A DNA stretch of 64,000 nucleotides from Chitinophagales bacterium (lineage in GTDB: Bacteria; Bacteroidota; Bacteroidia; Chitinophagales; Chitinophagaceae): positions 100,193 to 164,192 of the forward strand of contig JAIXKI010000026.1 in assembly GCA_026936105.1 (NCBI GenBank). Direction: 5' to 3'. A model generated the notes under the pieces. The model searched no databases. It saw nothing but the letters and a program-made list of their open reading frames with translations, and had not been told where the DNA came from. How positions within the stretch are numbered: position 1 is the stretch's first letter; every line of letters starts with the position of its first letter. Of the stretch, positions 27,409 through 35,996 are shown one piece after another. A program made the position numbers and the translations under genes.

Positions 27409-27843
27409 TCATTCCGTGTACGGTATCAGGTTATCCGCTTCAAAGATTGTTCGCTCTCCGCTTTCCACGGCTTCCTGTAATATGTCATCACTGGAAATAA
27501 CGCCGCAAAATCTGAAATTATCAAAGACAGGGAGTTGATGAACCTTAAATAGCTGCATCATCTTCAGGCAGGTTTCAGCGCTTTCTTCCGAGTCAACAAT
27601 CGGGAAACCGGTTTTCATGGTTTCGCCGACAGTGATTTTTTCCAGGGGCCGTTTCTTTATCATTGCTTTGGAAAAAATATCATGCTCAGACAACAATCCT
27701 AAAAATCTTTCATTATCCATTACGATCAGGTAACGGAAATTTTCAATATTCATTTTATCAAGAGCATCATCGAGCGATGTTTCTGTGGAAACCACATTGA
27801 AGTAGGGTTGTTTCTTTGATAGAATTGTAATTACTTTTTTCAT
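27409..27843 (-). CDS. CBS-domain pair protein
   Basis: Small cytoplasmic protein (144 residues) made of two CBS motifs, a fold that senses adenine nucleotides: CBS1 around YFNVVSTETSLDDALDKM...GLLSEHDIFS and CBS2 around VGETMKTGFPIVDSEESAETCLKMM...GVISSDDILQ. No extra effector domain. The ATG at 27843 was chosen over a TTG at 27867 because the family begins near KKVITILSK. Ligand and partner unknown. Confidence 0.85.
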   Translation of the reverse strand: MKKVITILSKKQPYFNVVSTETSLDDALDKMNIENFRYLIVMDNERFLGLLSEHDIFSKAMIKKRPLEKITVGETMKTGFPIVDSEESAETCLKMMQLFKVHQLPVFDNFRFCGVISSDDILQEAVESGERTIFEADNLIPYTE

Positions 27844-27969
27844 AGAATGTAAGCCCTCCTGCGGCAATGAGTTTGTAAAATCAGGACTACCGTAATTTAA
27901 TCATTAATCACAATCAAAAGTTCACTTTGGGATAAATTGTGAAGAAAAAATGACAGTATTAACTTTTGG

Positions 27970-29019
27970 TTAGTGTACCCTGACCCTGGGGTCAACCAGC
28001 CCATAAAGTATATCGGCAAGAATATTGATGAGAATGAAAAACGCTGCCGTGATTAACACAGATCCCATGACCACAGGGTAGTCAAGTTTCTCCAGTGCAT
28101 CCACCGTTACTTTTCCTATGCCCTGCCATCCGAAAATGTATTCAACGAAAAAGGCGCCAGCCAGTAATTCGGCAAACCAGCCGGTGACGGCAGTGATCAC
28201 CGGGTTCAATGCATTACGGAGTGCATGTTTCCATATTACCACCCTGCGTGAAAGGCCTTTGGCATAGGCGGTCCTGATGAAATCCTGATCTAAAACATCC
28301 AGCATGGCGCTTCGTGTTAATTGGGTGATAATGGCTAGGGGACGAATGCCCAAAGTGATGGCAGGAAGAATGAGATTTTGAAGTGTGAGTTTCCTGGCAC
28401 CGGTTACTTCATCTATGTCAAACCAGTTTCCGGAAATATGAAGTCCTGTCCAGTCGCTCAGCACAAATCCGAAGACGTACGCGATAATGATCCCCATAAA
28501 AAAGGAAGGAGCCGAGATCCCAACGATGCTTGAAAAGATCGCCGAAGTGTCCATCCAGCTGTTTTGTTTCACGGCAGCCAGTACTCCCAATGGAATCCCT
28601 ATCATGATCGCAATGAACATAGCCGCCACCGCAAGCATCAAAGTGCCGGGCAAAGCCTGCATCAATACATTCCACACATCCCTTTTTGTCTGATACGACT
28701 GACGCAGATAAGGTATTTTCAATCCGAATTTTTCTTTTCCTCCAATAAAAATCCCTCTTAAACCTTTCTTTTGAATTTCTTCACTGCTATGAACACAGAC
28801 AGGTGAAACATCATTAAGATAGAAAACGAATTGTTTCCATCTGGGCTGATCCAGGTACAGTTCCTTGCGTATGTTGGCTTGTGTTGTAGAATCACCGGTT
28901 TGGCCCATCACCAGTCTGGAAGGATCACCAAAACCCTGGAAAAGAAAGAAGACCAGCATTACTACTCCTATCAAAACGAGAAGACTGTATAAAAACTTCC
29001 TGATAATGAAACCAAGCAT
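27970..29019 (-). CDS. ABC transporter permease, DppB/OppB type
   Basis: Inner-membrane permease subunit of a peptide/nickel-type ABC importer. The 349 residues show the DppB start (GFIIRKFLYSLLVLIGVVMLVFFLFQ), the periplasmic loop after the first helix, five further membrane helices, and the EAA loop that contacts the ATPase (DFIRTAYAKGLSRRVVIWKHALRNAL), ending in the family's DPRVR. No second permease, ATPase or binding protein is adjacent, so it must pair with subunits encoded elsewhere. It follows the BT_3928/DoxX gene by only 5 bp, indicating an operon. Confidence 0.88.
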   Translation of the reverse strand: MLGFIIRKFLYSLLVLIGVVMLVFFLFQGFGDPSRLVMGQTGDSTTQANIRKELYLDQPRWKQFVFYLNDVSPVCVHSSEEIQKKGLRGIFIGGKEKFGLKIPYLRQSYQTKRDVWNVLMQALPGTLMLAVAAMFIAIMIGIPLGVLAAVKQNSWMDTSAIFSSIVGISAPSFFMGIIIAYVFGFVLSDWTGLHISGNWFDIDEVTGARKLTLQNLILPAITLGIRPLAIITQLTRSAMLDVLDQDFIRTAYAKGLSRRVVIWKHALRNALNPVITAVTGWFAELLAGAFFVEYIFGWQGIGKVTVDALEKLDYPVVMGSVLITAAFFILINILADILYGLVDPRVRVH

Positions 29020-29024
29020 GTTTT

Positions 29025-30203
29025 TTAATTAAGGGTTGATGAAACTTTTTTGAATGCTTTATCAAAATTCCGGTAACTCCACTTTCCCAGTATCGTTCCC
29101 TTTTTCAGTAAATACAGGCAAGGATTTGCTCTTGCCGCCGTTCTTATGGCTGTATAATCGCATTTGAAAACGGGAATTTCTTTTAATGCATTTCCGGCAA
29201 ATGCTTTAATCACCTGATCCATCCTTGTCGTCACTATATAAACAGGGATGTTTTTCGCTTTTGCTGCATTATATATTTCAGTAAAAACATTTTGCCACGC
29301 TGAAACGGAGCCGGATAGGTCCATGCAGAATAAGAGCAACGCATACGGCTGGCTCAATACTATTTGCGTGGAATCTTCATCCGTTATGCCTGATAAGGAA
29401 AATCCTTTGATTGGAGGCTCATTGTTTTTTCCTTTCCGCACAACCTTGTCGTATCTGTCCACGAATTTGTATAATGAATCATTGAAGTCGGCAGGGAAAT
29501 TTTGGGAAGTGAATTCCACTTTTTTGCCTTGCCTGTCATAAACAAAAGTGATCACCGTGCTGTCGGGAACAGCATCAGCAGGCATTTTCATTTGTTCAGA
29601 AATATTGTTACCCACTTTAAATGGCAGGCAATCCCATACAGGCAGATAAGCAAGCATATACCACTGAATACCGAAGCTGAAAACGACTACTGCTAGCATT
29701 GTTAAAAGATTGGATCGTATGGATAAAAGAGGGTTGATCTTTTTACGCTGGAAGAAAAGAAAAGCAATCAACAGGGTAAGCAAGATGTCTTTTAAAAATG
29801 AGGTCAATGGAGAAATGGGTATGCAGTCGCCGAAGCATCCGCAATTTTTGAATTTTCCAGACAACAGCGCATAACCTGTAAGAAAAGTAAAAAAGATGAT
29901 CAGCGCCAGGAGCAACCTGCTGAAGATCTTCATTTGCCATCCCAGCAAAAGTGCAGCCCCTGCGATGATCTCAATAGCGATCATCCCTATGGACAATGCC
30001 AATGAATGCTGGTGAAAGAAATCAAAGACATGGATGAGCAAACCGTTCAGAAAAAATGAACCTTTGGATAAGCTGTCGTTCCAGGCTTCAAAGAACTCCT
30101 GCATTTTGTAACTTAATCCGAGAGGATCATTTGCTTTAACCATCCCGGAGAATATAAACAGTACTCCAACGATGAACCGGGTAATGTTGACGGTAAGTTT
30201 CAT
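29025..30203 (-). CDS. BT_3928/DoxX-like membrane protein with C-terminal thioredoxin-like part
   Basis: A 392-residue membrane protein. The N-terminal four-helix DoxX-like part (about residues 1-150: RFIVGVLFIFSGMVKANDP, then helices with GYALLSGKFKNCGCFGDCIPI) carries the conserved CGCFGDC cysteines. A fifth helix (about 165-182) leads to an outer or periplasmic C-terminal half whose end (KNIPVYIVTTRMDQV, IPVFKCDYTAIRTAARANPCLYLLKKG) has the pattern of a thioredoxin-like fold without the CxxC pair. Named after the Bacteroides BT_3928 family. It lies 29 bp behind DUF1599 and directly ahead of the permease; in many relatives tpiA follows it instead. Confidence 0.82.
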   Translation of the reverse strand: MKLTVNITRFIVGVLFIFSGMVKANDPLGLSYKMQEFFEAWNDSLSKGSFFLNGLLIHVFDFFHQHSLALSIGMIAIEIIAGAALLLGWQMKIFSRLLLALIIFFTFLTGYALLSGKFKNCGCFGDCIPISPLTSFLKDILLTLLIAFLFFQRKKINPLLSIRSNLLTMLAVVVFSFGIQWYMLAYLPVWDCLPFKVGNNISEQMKMPADAVPDSTVITFVYDRQGKKVEFTSQNFPADFNDSLYKFVDRYDKVVRKGKNNEPPIKGFSLSGITDEDSTQIVLSQPYALLLFCMDLSGSVSAWQNVFTEIYNAAKAKNIPVYIVTTRMDQVIKAFAGNALKEIPVFKCDYTAIRTAARANPCLYLLKKGTILGKWSYRNFDKAFKKVSSTLN

Positions 30204-30232
30204 AAGATTGTTGTAACTAAAAGACGGTGCAT

Positions 30233-30781
30233 TTAGCCTTTGCCATTTTCACCAAGCAGTATCAGGGCAAACACACTGTAATTGATAATGTCAATATAAT
30301 TTGCATCAATGCCTTCACTGGCGATTGTCTTTCCTTCATTGGCCAATATCTGGCGGATGCGTTGCAATTTCATCAGTACAAGGTCCACAAAGCTTGACTG
30401 GCTCATGGATCTCCAGGCTTCTCCGTAATCATGGTTTTTGTCCATCATGATCTTTTTAGAAGCGGCAATGTTTTTATCATACATTTTGGAGATCTTTTCT
30501 ATCTCGATTTCTTCCGGAGCATCTTTAGGCAATTCAAGTTGTATCAAACCAATCACGGCATAGTTAATAATGCCTTTGAATTCTCCGGGTATATTGTCTG
30601 CTACTTTTTGTGAACCTATTTCCTGTATGGTCCTTATCCGCTGAGCTTTAATGTAGATCTGGTCAACAATGGAGATCGTTCTTAATACACGCCAGGCGGT
30701 TCCATAATCAATTGCTTTTTTCAGAAAGATCTCTTTACTGGAAGCAATGACATGGTCATACTGTTTGCTGGTATTTGTCAT
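30233..30781 (-). CDS. DUF1599 protein with two tandem repeats
   Basis: A 182-residue protein built from two copies of one unit: residues 8-82 and about 102-176 align, each with an SKxI...DYGxAWR, a VDxxxxKxQRIR and an IINYxVxxLIxL block. DUF1599 (PF07659) has also been called nucleotide modification associated domain 1, but no catalytic role is established. The ATG at 30781 was chosen over the Met at 30799. It is divergent from folP and heads the run DUF1599 - BT_3928 - permease. The DUF1599 - BT_3928 order is conserved in Bacteroidota. Confidence 0.85.
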   Translation of the reverse strand: MTNTSKQYDHVIASSKEIFLKKAIDYGTAWRVLRTISIVDQIYIKAQRIRTIQEIGSQKVADNIPGEFKGIINYAVIGLIQLELPKDAPEEIEIEKISKMYDKNIAASKKIMMDKNHDYGEAWRSMSQSSFVDLVLMKLQRIRQILANEGKTIASEGIDANYIDIINYSVFALILLGENGKG

Positions 30782-30890
30782 AATTTTATGTTCTACCATT
30801 CTCAGGGAAGTTTGTATTTAAAATCCATGCATTCAAAAACTAAGATCGCCTTTGATTATCTTTAGCTCCAAAAGTAATAAACATCGGTTA

Positions 30891-31721
30891 ATGTTTGTAT
30901 TGAATTGTAAAGGCAGGCCGTTGGTTGTGGATAAGCCGCTTGTAATGGGCGTGATCAACATTACTCCTGATTCCTTCTATCCCGGCAGCCGCAGATCAGG
31001 AGTTGACAACGTATTGAGAATGGCAGAACAAATGCTGAATGAAGGAGCAGACATCATTGATATAGGTGGGCAAAGCACCCGGCCGGGAAGTGAACTTCTT
31101 TCTGCAGATGAAGAACTGAACAGAATTTTATCTTCTCTTGAAGCGATCCATAAAAATTTTCCGGATTCATTTATTTCGATTGATACTTTTCATTCCAAAG
31201 TGGCCGGGATCGCTGTGGAAGCAGGAGCCTGTATTGTCAACGATATCAGCGGCGGGAATATGGATGAAAATATGACTTCCGTGGTGGCTGCATTGAAAGT
31301 ACCGTTTGTACTGATGCACATGCAGGGAGTGCCTCAGACCATGCAGATCAATCCTCATTATGAAAATGTGGTTCAGGAAATTTTTGATTTTTTTCGGCAA
31401 AAGATCACTTCGATACATCATACGGGAGTGAAAGACGTAATCATAGACCCCGGCTTTGGTTTCGGAAAGACTATCAGGCATAATTTTGAATTATTGCAGC
31501 ATTTGCAAGTATTTCAAAAATTGAATTGCCCTGTTATGGCAGGATTGTCACGGAAATCTTTCGTTTATAAAACACTCAGAATGGGCTCTGAACAAGCCTT
31601 GACCGGAACAATTGTGATGAACACAATCGCTTTGATGAATGGCGCTGATATTTTAAGAGTGCATGACGTGAAAGAAGCAGTTCAAACGGTCAGGTTGTTT
31701 CAGTCATACATACAAAAATAA
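30891..31721 (+). CDS. folP: Dihydropteroate synthase
   Basis: Condenses p-aminobenzoate with hydroxymethyl-dihydropterin diphosphate in folate synthesis; the sulfonamide target. The TIM-barrel signatures are present in 276 residues: GVINITPDSFYPGS, DIIDIGGQSTRPGS, ISIDTFHSKV, VNDISGG and DPGFGFGK. The start is placed at ATG 30891; the TTG at 30852 is weaker. Upstream TATCTTTA (30857-30864) is one base off a -7 element, giving a leader of about 20 nt. Convergent with the FKBP gene across a strong terminator. Confidence 0.95.
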   Translation: MFVLNCKGRPLVVDKPLVMGVINITPDSFYPGSRRSGVDNVLRMAEQMLNEGADIIDIGGQSTRPGSELLSADEELNRILSSLEAIHKNFPDSFISIDTFHSKVAGIAVEAGACIVNDISGGNMDENMTSVVAALKVPFVLMHMQGVPQTMQINPHYENVVQEIFDFFRQKITSIHHTGVKDVIIDPGFGFGKTIRHNFELLQHLQVFQKLNCPVMAGLSRKSFVYKTLRMGSEQALTGTIVMNTIALMNGADILRVHDVKEAVQTVRLFQSYIQK

Positions 31722-31759
31722 AGAACGACCGGGCAGCCGTTCTTTATTCAATTTTTTTA
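31717..31759. terminator. Bidirectional intrinsic terminator, folP / FKBP
   Basis: Perfect 11-bp stem AATAAAGAACG (31717-31727) / CGTTCTTTATT (31738-31748) with a ten-base loop, then TTTTTTT on the plus strand. The stem starts within the folP stop codon. Convergent placement suggests it also serves the minus-strand FKBP gene, though the minus-strand U-tract is weaker. Confidence 0.75.
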
Positions 31760-31769
31760 AGGCCGTTAT

Positions 31770-32753
31770 TTAGTTTGCCGATGCGGGAGCTGCGTCTTTT
31801 ACATCCATTACTTCCACATCGAATATCAAAGCTTCAAAAGGTTTAAAAGGAGAACCGGCGCCGACATTTTTGCCATAAGCAAGAAATCCAGGAATATAAA
31901 GTGTTCCGGCGCCTCCTTTCCTGAACAGTTTCAATCCCTGATCCCATCCCTGGATAACCTGTCCCTTACCTAAAGGGAAAGTGTAGGTACTGCTTTCAAA
32001 CACGCTGTCTGTTGCAAGGATTCTGCCCGTATATTTTACTTCAACGATTTTTCCGTCTTCAACCTGGGGACCATCACCTTGTTTCTTAATTTCCACAAAA
32101 ACGCCCATCCCTGTTTTCTGAGCCTTGATATTTTTTTCTGCAAGATAGGCTTCCATTGCTTTTAATTCTTTATCTATCTCTCCGCTCTTTTGCAACTCAT
32201 CCATCTCCTTTTTCATTTCTTCTTCCCTCTGCTTTTGCATCTTTGCCTGCTGTTCCTCGGCTTCTTTGATACGCCTTGGTTCATCTTTTTTCATTTCAGC
32301 ATCATAATCAGCACGGGCCAGGCTGTCATTGTTAAATACTTCAAGTATTTTAAATGTGACGGTAAACCGGTCACCTTTTTTAGCTCCGGGAGGCAATTGC
32401 ATTTGCTGACCTTTTGCAATAAGTGTATCAACAAGAGCAACGGTTACTGCACTGTCACCCTTGCGCAGCATCGAAAAAATTTCTGCGGGCGAATAGGTCT
32501 GTTCACGATCTGATGGCACCTGTTGGTATTGTGGCGCTTTGCCGTAACTGCTGTATAAAAGAGAATCATTGAGTTTGCTGGTTACGTTGAACTTGATAAT
32601 ATCTCCGGGCCTTGCCAAGGAGTCTTTTGAGTTTGACCCCGGAAAGATCTGGTATAACAAGCCGGTTTTCGTTCTCTTGAAATCAAGGTTATTGCAAGAA
32701 AAGATCGTTGCAAGAGGTAATAGCATTAATAAAAGCCTGAATGTTTGTTTCAT
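31770..32753 (-). CDS. FKBP-type peptidyl-prolyl isomerase lipoprotein
   Basis: Extracytoplasmic prolyl isomerase and chaperone (327 residues). Lipoprotein signal ends in ATIFSC. A degenerate FKBP-like region (about residues 30-140) lacks much of the active-site pattern; then a highly charged helix of Glu/Lys/Gln (about 145-200) leads to an intact C-terminal FKBP domain (about 220-318: VEVKYTGRILATDSVFESS, QVIQGWDQGL, PGFLAYG, LIFDVEVMDV). The two-lobe form with linker helix is like outer-membrane-associated Mip/FkpA types. It starts 6 bp after the DHH phosphoesterase stop, so the two are probably one transcript. Confidence 0.9.
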   Translation of the reverse strand: MKQTFRLLLMLLPLATIFSCNNLDFKRTKTGLLYQIFPGSNSKDSLARPGDIIKFNVTSKLNDSLLYSSYGKAPQYQQVPSDREQTYSPAEIFSMLRKGDSAVTVALVDTLIAKGQQMQLPPGAKKGDRFTVTFKILEVFNNDSLARADYDAEMKKDEPRRIKEAEEQQAKMQKQREEEMKKEMDELQKSGEIDKELKAMEAYLAEKNIKAQKTGMGVFVEIKKQGDGPQVEDGKIVEVKYTGRILATDSVFESSTYTFPLGKGQVIQGWDQGLKLFRKGGAGTLYIPGFLAYGKNVGAGSPFKPFEALIFDVEVMDVKDAAPASAN

Positions 32754-32759
32754 AAATGT

Positions 32760-33767
32760 TTATTGTAATTGAGATTTGTTTTCTTTTATTGCCTGAACAA
32801 ATTTGCGGGCGGTCACTTCCAGCGGTTCACTGCTACGGCCACCTGCTGCTGCAAAATGTCCTCCGCCTTCAAAATACTTCCTGGCAAATGCATTACAGTC
32901 AAAATTACCTTTGCTGCGGAAGCTCCATTTTCTTTCTTCATCCCTGTCAATAACTACGGCAACCAGTTTGATCCCTTTTATGGTTTGAGGAAAATTCACC
33001 AACCCTTCGGTGTCGCCGGTTTTTATTTCGTAGCGCAGCAGATCTATTTTCGGAACAGTGATCAGCACGGTATTGTACTCATAATACACTTCCATCCTGT
33101 TGAGCAGTACATGCCCGATAAAGCGGAGACGGTTTTCCAGAAAGTTATCATATAAGGCTTCATGAACATGAGAATGTTCCAGCCCTCTTGATTTCAGATC
33201 GGCTGCCAAAAGATGAACACTTGCTTTTGCCGATGGGAACCTGAAAGAGCCGGTATCTCCCACCACACCGGCATAGATACATTCACTGATCTCATTATTG
33301 ATCTTATCACCATGCCCTGAGTTTATGATAAGATCATAGATCATTTCGCAGGTTGAACTTTTCCCGGTGTCGCTGATACCAAAATCGAATGATGCAGTAT
33401 CCGGTTCTTTGTGATGATCTATCAGTATCCTGGTACATTTCAGTTGAGCCAGCTTATTAACCATGGTTTTTGTTCTGCCCAGCGTATTGAAGTCAAGACA
33501 AAAAAGCCACTCTGCAGCATTTAAAGCCAATTCTGCCTTTTCTTTGTCTGCTTCATAATTGAGCACTGTATCACATCCCGGCATCCAATTTACCCAGGAA
33601 GCCCAGTTTGTCGGCGATATCACCGTAACGGTATGACCGAATTGTATCAGGAAATGGTAAAGTGCCAGAGAAGCTCCCATAGCGTCAGCATCAGGCTTTT
33701 GATGCATGGTAATTATTGTGGTGCGGGATTGCGCAAGTAAAGGGTATAGTTCTTCAACCGGTTTCAT
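32760..33767 (-). CDS. DHH-DHHA1 phosphoesterase (NrnA-like)
   Basis: Member of the bifunctional oligoribonuclease/pAp-phosphatase family NrnA, or a related c-di-AMP/pApA phosphodiesterase. The 335 residues contain metal-binding motifs HQKPDADAMGAS, LDFNTLG, LIDHHKEPD (the DHH motif), and YAGVVGDTGSFR, and the DHHA1 C-terminal GGGHFAAAGG. The start is taken at ATG 33767; the open frame continues upstream to 33986 but that stretch overlaps ndk and shows no similarity. Followed 6 bp later by the FKBP gene. Substrate among nanoRNA, pAp and pApA is not resolved. Confidence 0.88.
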   Translation of the reverse strand: MKPVEELYPLLAQSRTTIITMHQKPDADAMGASLALYHFLIQFGHTVTVISPTNWASWVNWMPGCDTVLNYEADKEKAELALNAAEWLFCLDFNTLGRTKTMVNKLAQLKCTRILIDHHKEPDTASFDFGISDTGKSSTCEMIYDLIINSGHGDKINNEISECIYAGVVGDTGSFRFPSAKASVHLLAADLKSRGLEHSHVHEALYDNFLENRLRFIGHVLLNRMEVYYEYNTVLITVPKIDLLRYEIKTGDTEGLVNFPQTIKGIKLVAVVIDRDEERKWSFRSKGNFDCNAFARKYFEGGGHFAAAGGRSSEPLEVTARKFVQAIKENKSQLQ

Positions 33768-33859
33768 AAAATGCTTGCGAAGGTAAGGAAAGAGTTTTTG
33801 TAAGGTTAATCCTGTTTTAAATTCTTCATAAATTAATCGGCAAACACAATGGATTGACT

Positions 33860-33867
33860 TACTTTTG
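33860..33867 (+). promoter_or_regulatory. -7 element (TACTTTTG) of ndk
   Basis: TACTTTTG matches TAnnTTTG and predicts a leader of about 20 nt ahead of the ndk ATG at 33891. No consensus -33. The divergent DHH gene must use another site in the same 120-bp spacer. Confidence 0.42.
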
Positions 33868-33890
33868 CGCCGCAAAAAAAAATCGAAACA

Positions 33891-34307
33891 ATGAGCAATC
33901 AGACATTTACCATGATTAAACCGGATGCAATGAGAAACGGACATGCCGGTGCTATTCTGGATAAGATCATTAAGGCAGGATTTCATATTTCAGCGCTGAA
34001 ACTGACGAAACTCACACCTGAAAGAGCGGGTGAATTTTATGCCATACATAAAGAGCGTCCTTTTTATAATGAGCTGGTAAATTTTATGAGCAGCGGGCCT
34101 ATCATTGCAGCCATTTTGACCAAAAAAAATGCAGTCGAAGAATTCAGGAACCTTATCGGCGCTACCGACCCTGCCAAAGCGGCTGAAGGAACGATCCGTA
34201 AATTATTTGCAGGCTCTGTTGGTGAAAATGCCGTTCATGGCAGCGACAGCGATGCGAATGCGAAGGTCGAAGGTGATTTCTTTTTCACTGAGAAAGAACG
34301 CTTTTAA
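33891..34307 (+). CDS. ndk: Nucleoside diphosphate kinase
   Basis: Transfers the terminal phosphate from ATP to NDPs through a phospho-His intermediate. The 138-residue protein has [16 protein letters not shown] at the N-terminus and the active-site loop ENAVHGSDS, with His about residue 116 as the phosphorylated residue, plus the nucleotide-binding Arg residues. Length is standard for the bacterial form. Confidence 0.97.
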   Translation: MSNQTFTMIKPDAMRNGHAGAILDKIIKAGFHISALKLTKLTPERAGEFYAIHKERPFYNELVNFMSSGPIIAAILTKKNAVEEFRNLIGATDPAKAAEGTIRKLFAGSVGENAVHGSDSDANAKVEGDFFFTEKERF

Positions 34308-34377
34308 AGAGAGCATTTCAATTTTTTGTCAGATAAGAAAGCGTGTTGGTTATTCATTGAGAATATCCTGATCTGCC

Positions 34378-34956
34378 ATGAACATAAGCATCAGTTTTAA
34401 AGCTCCCTCCCATTTTGACCTGACTGAAAAAACAGAAGAATATTTTCTTCAGTCAGGTTTTGACCTGAAAGAAAAGAAAGCAGGTTTCCTGAAGTTCTCC
34501 CATCGTGCATCATTGCTCAGCTCCTGGACTTTGGATCCGTTGAAATGGGATTCGGAAATCATTGTAACATTTCAAGGGTACGAGGTGAACGCAGATTTCA
34601 ACATTGACTCCGAAGGGGAAATGAACACACCTGAAGAGGAAAACACCTGGAACAAGTTCATTGAAAACTACAGGCGCTTCCTGATCAATAATATTGATTT
34701 CGAAGAAGAGAACAGGCGGGAATTGAAGAAAGCCAGAAAAAGCGGTTTAGGGTATATTTTATGGGCCGCCGGAGGCGCAGTTGCCGGAGGGATCATAGGC
34801 TTCGCACTGTCTCATTTTACCGGCATCGAAGGGATCAATTTTCTGGGGATTCCGGTGTTTGTATCCATGCTCCTTGCTTACAGGATAACGCATAACAGGA
34901 GAAAGAAAAGTAGCTATGAGATCCCGGGAAATCTTTCGAAAAATAATTTGAACTAA
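34378..34956 (+). CDS. Hypothetical membrane protein
   Basis: A 192-residue protein I do not recognise. Its N-terminal 120 residues are soluble and mixed alpha/beta (FLKFSHRASLLSSWTLDPLKWDSEIIVTF), followed by two close membrane helices (about 124-145, LGYILWAAGGAVAGGIIGFALS, and 151-168) and a basic tail. The pattern suggests a cytoplasmic domain anchored by a hairpin. It lies 70 bp behind ndk and may be co-transcribed. No motif points to a function. Confidence 0.6.
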   Translation: MNISISFKAPSHFDLTEKTEEYFLQSGFDLKEKKAGFLKFSHRASLLSSWTLDPLKWDSEIIVTFQGYEVNADFNIDSEGEMNTPEEENTWNKFIENYRRFLINNIDFEEENRRELKKARKSGLGYILWAAGGAVAGGIIGFALSHFTGIEGINFLGIPVFVSMLLAYRITHNRRKKSSYEIPGNLSKNNLN

Positions 34957-34981
34957 CGAAATGCCATTAGAACAGTATTAC

Positions 34982-35644
34982 TCACTTTCCGTACATCAAT
35001 TCCTTTTCCTTTTCTTTATCTTCTTTCTCTTTTTTCAGATCGAACATGGTACCGAACACATGATCCCATAAAGTAGAACTGACTCCAAAACCCATGTGTT
35101 CATTTTTATAATGGTGCAGATGATGGTTTCGCCAGTGCGGCTTCATCCATTTAAACGGAGGATTGCCTGCATGAATAGCGTAGTGAATGGTACCGTAAAG
35201 AAGATAGCCCAGCATGAATCCCGGAAAGAACATAAAAGTATTATGCCGCATTGCCAGGTACATCAGCCCAAATACGCTTCCCGATATCAATATACTGGGT
35301 AAGGGAGGCATGAACAGCCTTGTCGTATCTCGCGGATACTCGTGATGACATCCGTGAAAGATATAGACCAGCCGCTGCCCGGTTTTGTTTTTAGGTTCCA
35401 GATGAAATAAAAAGCGGTGAGCAAAGTATTCAAACAAACTCCAGAATAACATCCCACCTATGAACAACAAAACAATTTTTAATACTGCCTGATCTAACCT
35501 GGCGCTGCTATACCAGATCATCCAGGTAATAACAGGAATATACATTCCCCAAATGACAAGCGGATGAGCTTTGGTGAAAAACTCGAGTGCGTTACTTTTA
35601 AAAAGGCGTGCCTGGCCTTTATTATAAATTTTTTCGAATCTCAT
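34982..35644 (-). CDS. Sterol desaturase / fatty acid hydroxylase family protein
   Basis: Integral membrane di-iron enzyme (220 residues) of the fatty acid hydroxylase superfamily. The histidine clusters are present: HRFLFH (about 71-76), HGCHHEYPRD (about 93-102), a later HYAIH and the last cluster HWRNHHLHH. Membrane helices flank them. The HRFLFH and HGCHHEYPRD motifs resemble 2-hydroxylases of fatty acids, which would hydroxylate acyl chains in sphingolipid- or lipid A-type molecules. Assignment of substrate is inference. Convergent with the preceding gene. Confidence 0.85.
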   Translation of the reverse strand: MRFEKIYNKGQARLFKSNALEFFTKAHPLVIWGMYIPVITWMIWYSSARLDQAVLKIVLLFIGGMLFWSLFEYFAHRFLFHLEPKNKTGQRLVYIFHGCHHEYPRDTTRLFMPPLPSILISGSVFGLMYLAMRHNTFMFFPGFMLGYLLYGTIHYAIHAGNPPFKWMKPHWRNHHLHHYKNEHMGFGVSSTLWDHVFGTMFDLKKEKEDKEKEKELMYGK

Positions 35645-35870
35645 ACCTGAAAGTTAAGTTATTTCGATAGTGCCAAACAATGATTTTGGTCAGAGAATAA
35701 TTAGTTTGTAATGGATCTGTAAAAAGAAAATAATTGGCAATTTTCTTCCCGATATTGTAAATGGAAATGAAAGTTTTTAGTTACAACTGAAAATCCCGCT
35801 GATATCGTCACAAAATACTTCCCTTCATTTGTCTGGCAATTCTTCAGCAAAAGAGTGTTTCAATTTCACC

Positions 35871-35884
35871 AATTGCTAATTGCT
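35871..35884. repeat. Tandem AATTGCT repeat
   Basis: Two exact head-to-tail copies of AATTGCT, followed by AAATACTTG. Short microrepeats of this kind often occur in longer arrays in Chitinophagaceae spacers. Confidence 0.5.
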
Positions 35885-35955
35885 AAATACTTGTTTTACC
35901 TGCGCTGTTAATTTCTGTTAATAAAAATTAAATCCGGTTAAAATTTTCCTAACAT

Positions 35956-35971
35956 TACGAAATAGGTCGTA
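35956..35971. promoter_or_regulatory. Candidate BlaI operator, TACGA-N6-TCGTA
   Basis: A perfect 5-bp inverted repeat (TACGA 35956-35960, TCGTA 35967-35971) 25 bp ahead of the blaI ATG. BlaI/MecI dimers bind dyads of the general form TAC...GTA. The right arm overlaps the start of TATATTCG, a near-match to the -7 element, which is where a repressor would block transcription. Confidence 0.5.
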
Positions 35972-35996
35972 TATTCGGGCTATTAAATGATAAGAT

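Larger units (their letters stand above)
35645..35996. other. Intergenic spacer between desaturase and blaI
   Basis: About 350 bp without a gene. It contains a tandem duplication of AATTGCT (35871-35884), a possible BlaI operator at 35956-35971 and a weak -7 element (TATATTCG, 35970-35977). Otherwise AT-rich; no RNA gene seen. Confidence 0.5.

Noticed and set aside
33768-33986. Upstream extension of the DHH phosphoesterase
   Set aside because: It overlaps ndk and its promoter, and its sequence (Cys/His-rich) does not resemble the family; ATG at 33767 fits.
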